A DNA stretch of 15,143 bases, taken from contig JAICJK010000015.1 in the NCBI GenBank assembly GCA_025928415.1, positions 1 through 15,143 on the forward strand, in the 5' to 3' direction. This DNA comes from Solirubrobacteraceae bacterium. GTDB taxonomy: Bacteria; Actinomycetota; Thermoleophilia; Solirubrobacterales; Solirubrobacteraceae. Below, in pieces: positions 13,284-15,143 of the stretch (positions are counted from its first letter, which is position 1; each line of letters starts with the position of its first letter). The notes below the pieces were generated by a model that saw only the letters and a list, made by a program, of their open reading frames with translations, ran no database searches and was not told the origin of the DNA. The position numbers and the translations under genes are program-made.

Positions 13284-14012
13284 GTGAGCCGATCGACGAC
13301 GGACACGCCCACCAGCTACGAGCGCGAGCCCGAGGGCGCGCACCCGCCGCTGGACCACCCGGGCTACAAGTCCACGCGGCTGCGCCATCCGCGGCAGCCG
13401 CTGATCCGGCTGCCGCAGACCGTGACGGAGATCACCGGGCCGCAGCTCGGGCCTGCGCGCCTGCTCGGGCCGCACGACGCCGACCTCACGCGCCAGCACG
13501 AGGGCGAGCCGATCGGCGAGCGGATCATCGTCGGCGGACGGGTCCTCGACACCGAGGGCAAGCCGCTGCGCGACACGCTCGTCGAGGTCTGGCAGGCCAA
13601 CGCGGCCGGGCGCTACCGCCACCGGAGCGACCGCTGGCCGGCGCCGCTGGACCCGGGCTTCTCCGGGGCGGGGCGCTGCCTGACCGACGACGCGGGCCGC
13701 TTCCGCTTCACGACGATCAAGCCCGGCGCCTATCCGTGGGGCAACCACCACAACGCCTGGCGGCCCGCGCACATCCACTTCTCGCTGCTCGGCCGCGCCT
13801 TCGCCCAGCGCCTGGTGACGCAGATGTACTTTCCCGGCGACCCGCTGTTCGCCTACGACCCGATCTTCAACAGCGTCCGCGACCCCGCGGCGCGCGAGCG
13901 CATGATCTGCCGCTTCTCGATCCACGACAGCCGCCCGGACTGGGCGCCGGCCTACGGGTGGGACATCGTCCTGCGCGGCCCGGGGGCGACCCCGTTCGAG
14001 GCGGCGCTGTGA
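13284..14012 (+). CDS. pcaH: Protocatechuate 3,4-dioxygenase beta subunit
   Basis: This 242-residue iron-bearing subunit performs intradiol cleavage of protocatechuate to 3-carboxy-cis,cis-muconate. All non-haem Fe(III) ligands are present: Tyr111 (GRYRHRSD), Tyr150 (KPGAYPWGNHHNAW), His163 and His165 (RPAHIHFS), with the conserved Arg160 next to them. WQANAAGRY and QMYFPGDPLFAYDPIFNSV are characteristic of the beta chain. The N-terminal 80 residues include the usual HPPLDHPGYKSTRLRHPRQP extension. It starts at GTG 13284, one base after the pcaF stop, with GGAGG (13273-13277) 6 nt upstream inside the end of pcaF. Its stop overlaps the pcaG start (GTGA). Confidence 0.96.
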   Translation: MSRSTTDTPTSYEREPEGAHPPLDHPGYKSTRLRHPRQPLIRLPQTVTEITGPQLGPARLLGPHDADLTRQHEGEPIGERIIVGGRVLDTEGKPLRDTLVEVWQANAAGRYRHRSDRWPAPLDPGFSGAGRCLTDDAGRFRFTTIKPGAYPWGNHHNAWRPAHIHFSLLGRAFAQRLVTQMYFPGDPLFAYDPIFNSVRDPAARERMICRFSIHDSRPDWAPAYGWDIVLRGPGATPFEAAL

Positions 14013-14572
14013 TCTTCGCGACCACGCCGTCGCAGACGGTCGGGCCCTATTTCGCGATCGGCCTGCCCTGGGAGGCCGGGCCGCATGCCGTCCCGCCCGG
14101 CACCCCGGGCGCGATCCGCATCGCGGGCGTGGTCTGCGACGGCGCCGGGCAGCCCGTCCCCGACAACCTGATCGAGACCTGGCAGGCCGACCCCGCGGGC
14201 CGGTTCGCCGATCTGCACGGCCACGGCGGCCCGTCGGCGCTCGAGGGCTTCCGCGGCTTCGCGCGCTCCGGCTTCGAGGTGGGCGACGGGAGCTGGGGGA
14301 TCGTGACCGTCAAGCCGGGTGCCGTGCCCGGGCCCGGCGGGGCGGCCCAGGCCCCGCACATCGCGGTGTCGGTCTTCGCGCGCGGGCTGCTGCACCGCTG
14401 CGTGACGCGGATCTACTTCGCCGACGAGGAGGCGGCCAACGCCGCCGACCCGGTCCTGGCGTCGGTCCCGGCCGACAGGCGTGCGACGCTGCTCGCGCAG
14501 CCGACCGACGATGGCTACCGCTTCGACATCCGCCTCCAGGGCCCGGGAGAGACCGTCTTCTTTGCCGTCTGA
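14009..14572 (+). CDS. pcaG: Protocatechuate 3,4-dioxygenase alpha subunit
   Basis: This 187-residue alpha chain is structurally homologous to PcaH but lacks the iron ligands; the position of the HxH pair reads APHIAVSVF. The N-terminal TPSQTVGPYF (Tyr14) is the conserved alpha-chain segment that reaches into the active site of the beta chain. WQADPAGRFADLHG and CVTRIYFADEEAANAADPVL are typical, and FDIRLQGPGETVFF closes the chain. It starts at GTG 14009 within the pcaH stop, preceded by GAGG (13998-14001). The 3' end overlaps the proposed pcaB start by 11 bp. With PcaH it forms the (alpha-beta-Fe) oligomer. Confidence 0.95.
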   Translation: MIFATTPSQTVGPYFAIGLPWEAGPHAVPPGTPGAIRIAGVVCDGAGQPVPDNLIETWQADPAGRFADLHGHGGPSALEGFRGFARSGFEVGDGSWGIVTVKPGAVPGPGGAAQAPHIAVSVFARGLLHRCVTRIYFADEEAANAADPVLASVPADRRATLLAQPTDDGYRFDIRLQGPGETVFFAV

Positions 14573-15143
14573 CGCGCTCTTCGGTGCGATGTACGCGCGC
14601 GGGGAGGCGGCCGCGGCGGTGCAGGATCGCGCGTGGCTGCAGGCGATGCTCGACGTCGAGGCCGCCCTGGCGCGCGCGTGCGCGGCCGAGGGACTGATCC
14701 CGGCGCACGCGGCGGAGGCGATCGCCGGCGCGGCGCGGGCCGAGCGCTTCGACCTCGCAACGATCGCGCGGGGGGTGGCCGACAGCGCGACGCCGGTGGG
14801 CGCGCTGGTCGCCGCGCTGCGCGACGCGGTGGGGGACGAGGCCGCGCCGCACGTCCACGCGGGCGCGACCAGCCAGGACGTGCTCGACACCGCCGTGATG
14901 CTCGTCGCCCAGCGGGCGCTGGGGCCCCTGCTGGCCGACGCGGCAGCCGCGGCGGACGCGGCGGCCGCGCTGGCCGACGCGCACCGGACGACGCCGATGG
15001 CCGGCCGCACGCTGCTGCAGCAGGCGCTGCCGACGTCCTTCGGCCTGCGCGCGGCGGGCTGGCTGACTGGGCTCGACGAGGCCGGCGCGGCGCTGGCGGC
15101 AGTCCGCGAGCGCGGCGTCGCGGTCCAGATGGGCGGGCCGGTC
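14562..15143 (+). CDS. pcaB: 3-Carboxy-cis,cis-muconate cycloisomerase, N-terminal part (runs off window)
   Basis: The first 194 codons of a fumarase/aspartase-superfamily enzyme are visible; it converts 3-carboxy-cis,cis-muconate, the PcaHG product, to gamma-carboxymuconolactone. DRAWLQAMLDVEAALARACAAEGLIP is the usual N-terminal helix, and HAGATSQDVLDTAVML is the first conserved active-site region. The frame is uninterrupted to the window end, where the later GSSAMPHK-type loop is not yet reached. I chose TTG at 14562, giving LPSDALFGAMYARGEA with GGGAGA 11 nt upstream, because it supplies the normal residues before the DRAWLQ helix; an ATG at 14589 is the alternative. Sixth gene of the pca operon. 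Confidence 0.92.
   Translation, partial: MPSDALFGAMYARGEAAAAVQDRAWLQAMLDVEAALARACAAEGLIPAHAAEAIAGAARAERFDLATIARGVADSATPVGALVAALRDAVGDEAAPHVHAGATSQDVLDTAVMLVAQRALGPLLADAAAAADAAAALADAHRTTPMAGRTLLQQALPTSFGLRAAGWLTGLDEAGAALAAVRERGVAVQMGGPV

Overview
The window is very GC-rich with densely packed genes, frequent GTG starts, 4-bp stop/start overlaps and little intergenic DNA. Gene content and sequence style suggest a high-GC actinobacterium, possibly a soil Thermoleophilia/Solirubrobacterales type; that placement is inference. There are no RNA genes, CRISPR arrays, insertion sequences or integration sites that I can see, and no gene-free stretch longer than about 110 bp.

Left part (1-4300) is transport and regulation. 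A DHA2-type drug efflux MFS gene (minus) diverges from an hxlR-type regulator (plus), with an inverted-repeat operator candidate between them. The hxlR 3' end overlaps an EamA/DMT exporter (minus) tail to tail by 98 bp. The exporter is translationally coupled to a small GNAT-like half-domain protein. A LysR regulator (plus) diverges from that pair; its promoter looks leaderless and carries an 18-bp palindrome over the -35 box.

Middle part (4333-7713, minus) is a four-gene catabolic operon, read right to left: amidohydrolase-2 family metal hydrolase, short MetE-like zinc methyltransferase, fumarylacetoacetate-hydrolase-family protein, and a split-barrel flavin-binding (PNPOx-like) protein. The amidohydrolase has no ATG/GTG/TTG in frame where translation should begin. 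Divergent from this operon is an aromatic-aldehyde (vanillin/4-hydroxybenzaldehyde type) dehydrogenase; the gap between them carries three ordered copies of a TGTCCG element.

Right part (9315-15143) is the protocatechuate branch of the beta-ketoadipate pathway. pobA (minus; 4-hydroxybenzoate to protocatechuate) diverges from an operon in the order CoA-transferase A, CoA-transferase B, pcaF, pcaH, pcaG, pcaB; pcaB runs off the window. The 55-bp gap between pobA and the operon holds back-to-back -10 elements and two operator-like inverted repeats, one fitting the GTTCG-N5-CGCAC pattern I recall for the PcaR box.

Together the right two thirds read as a lignin-type aromatic catabolic island. The aldehyde dehydrogenase and possibly the amidohydrolase yield 4-hydroxybenzoate (or vanillate); PobA makes protocatechuate; PcaHG opens the ring; PcaB, then missing lactone steps (pcaC/pcaD or pcaL, presumably beyond the right edge), lead to beta-ketoadipate; the CoA-transferase and PcaF give succinyl-CoA and acetyl-CoA. 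The MetE-like/FAH/PNPOx trio has no assigned step and is the least explained part.
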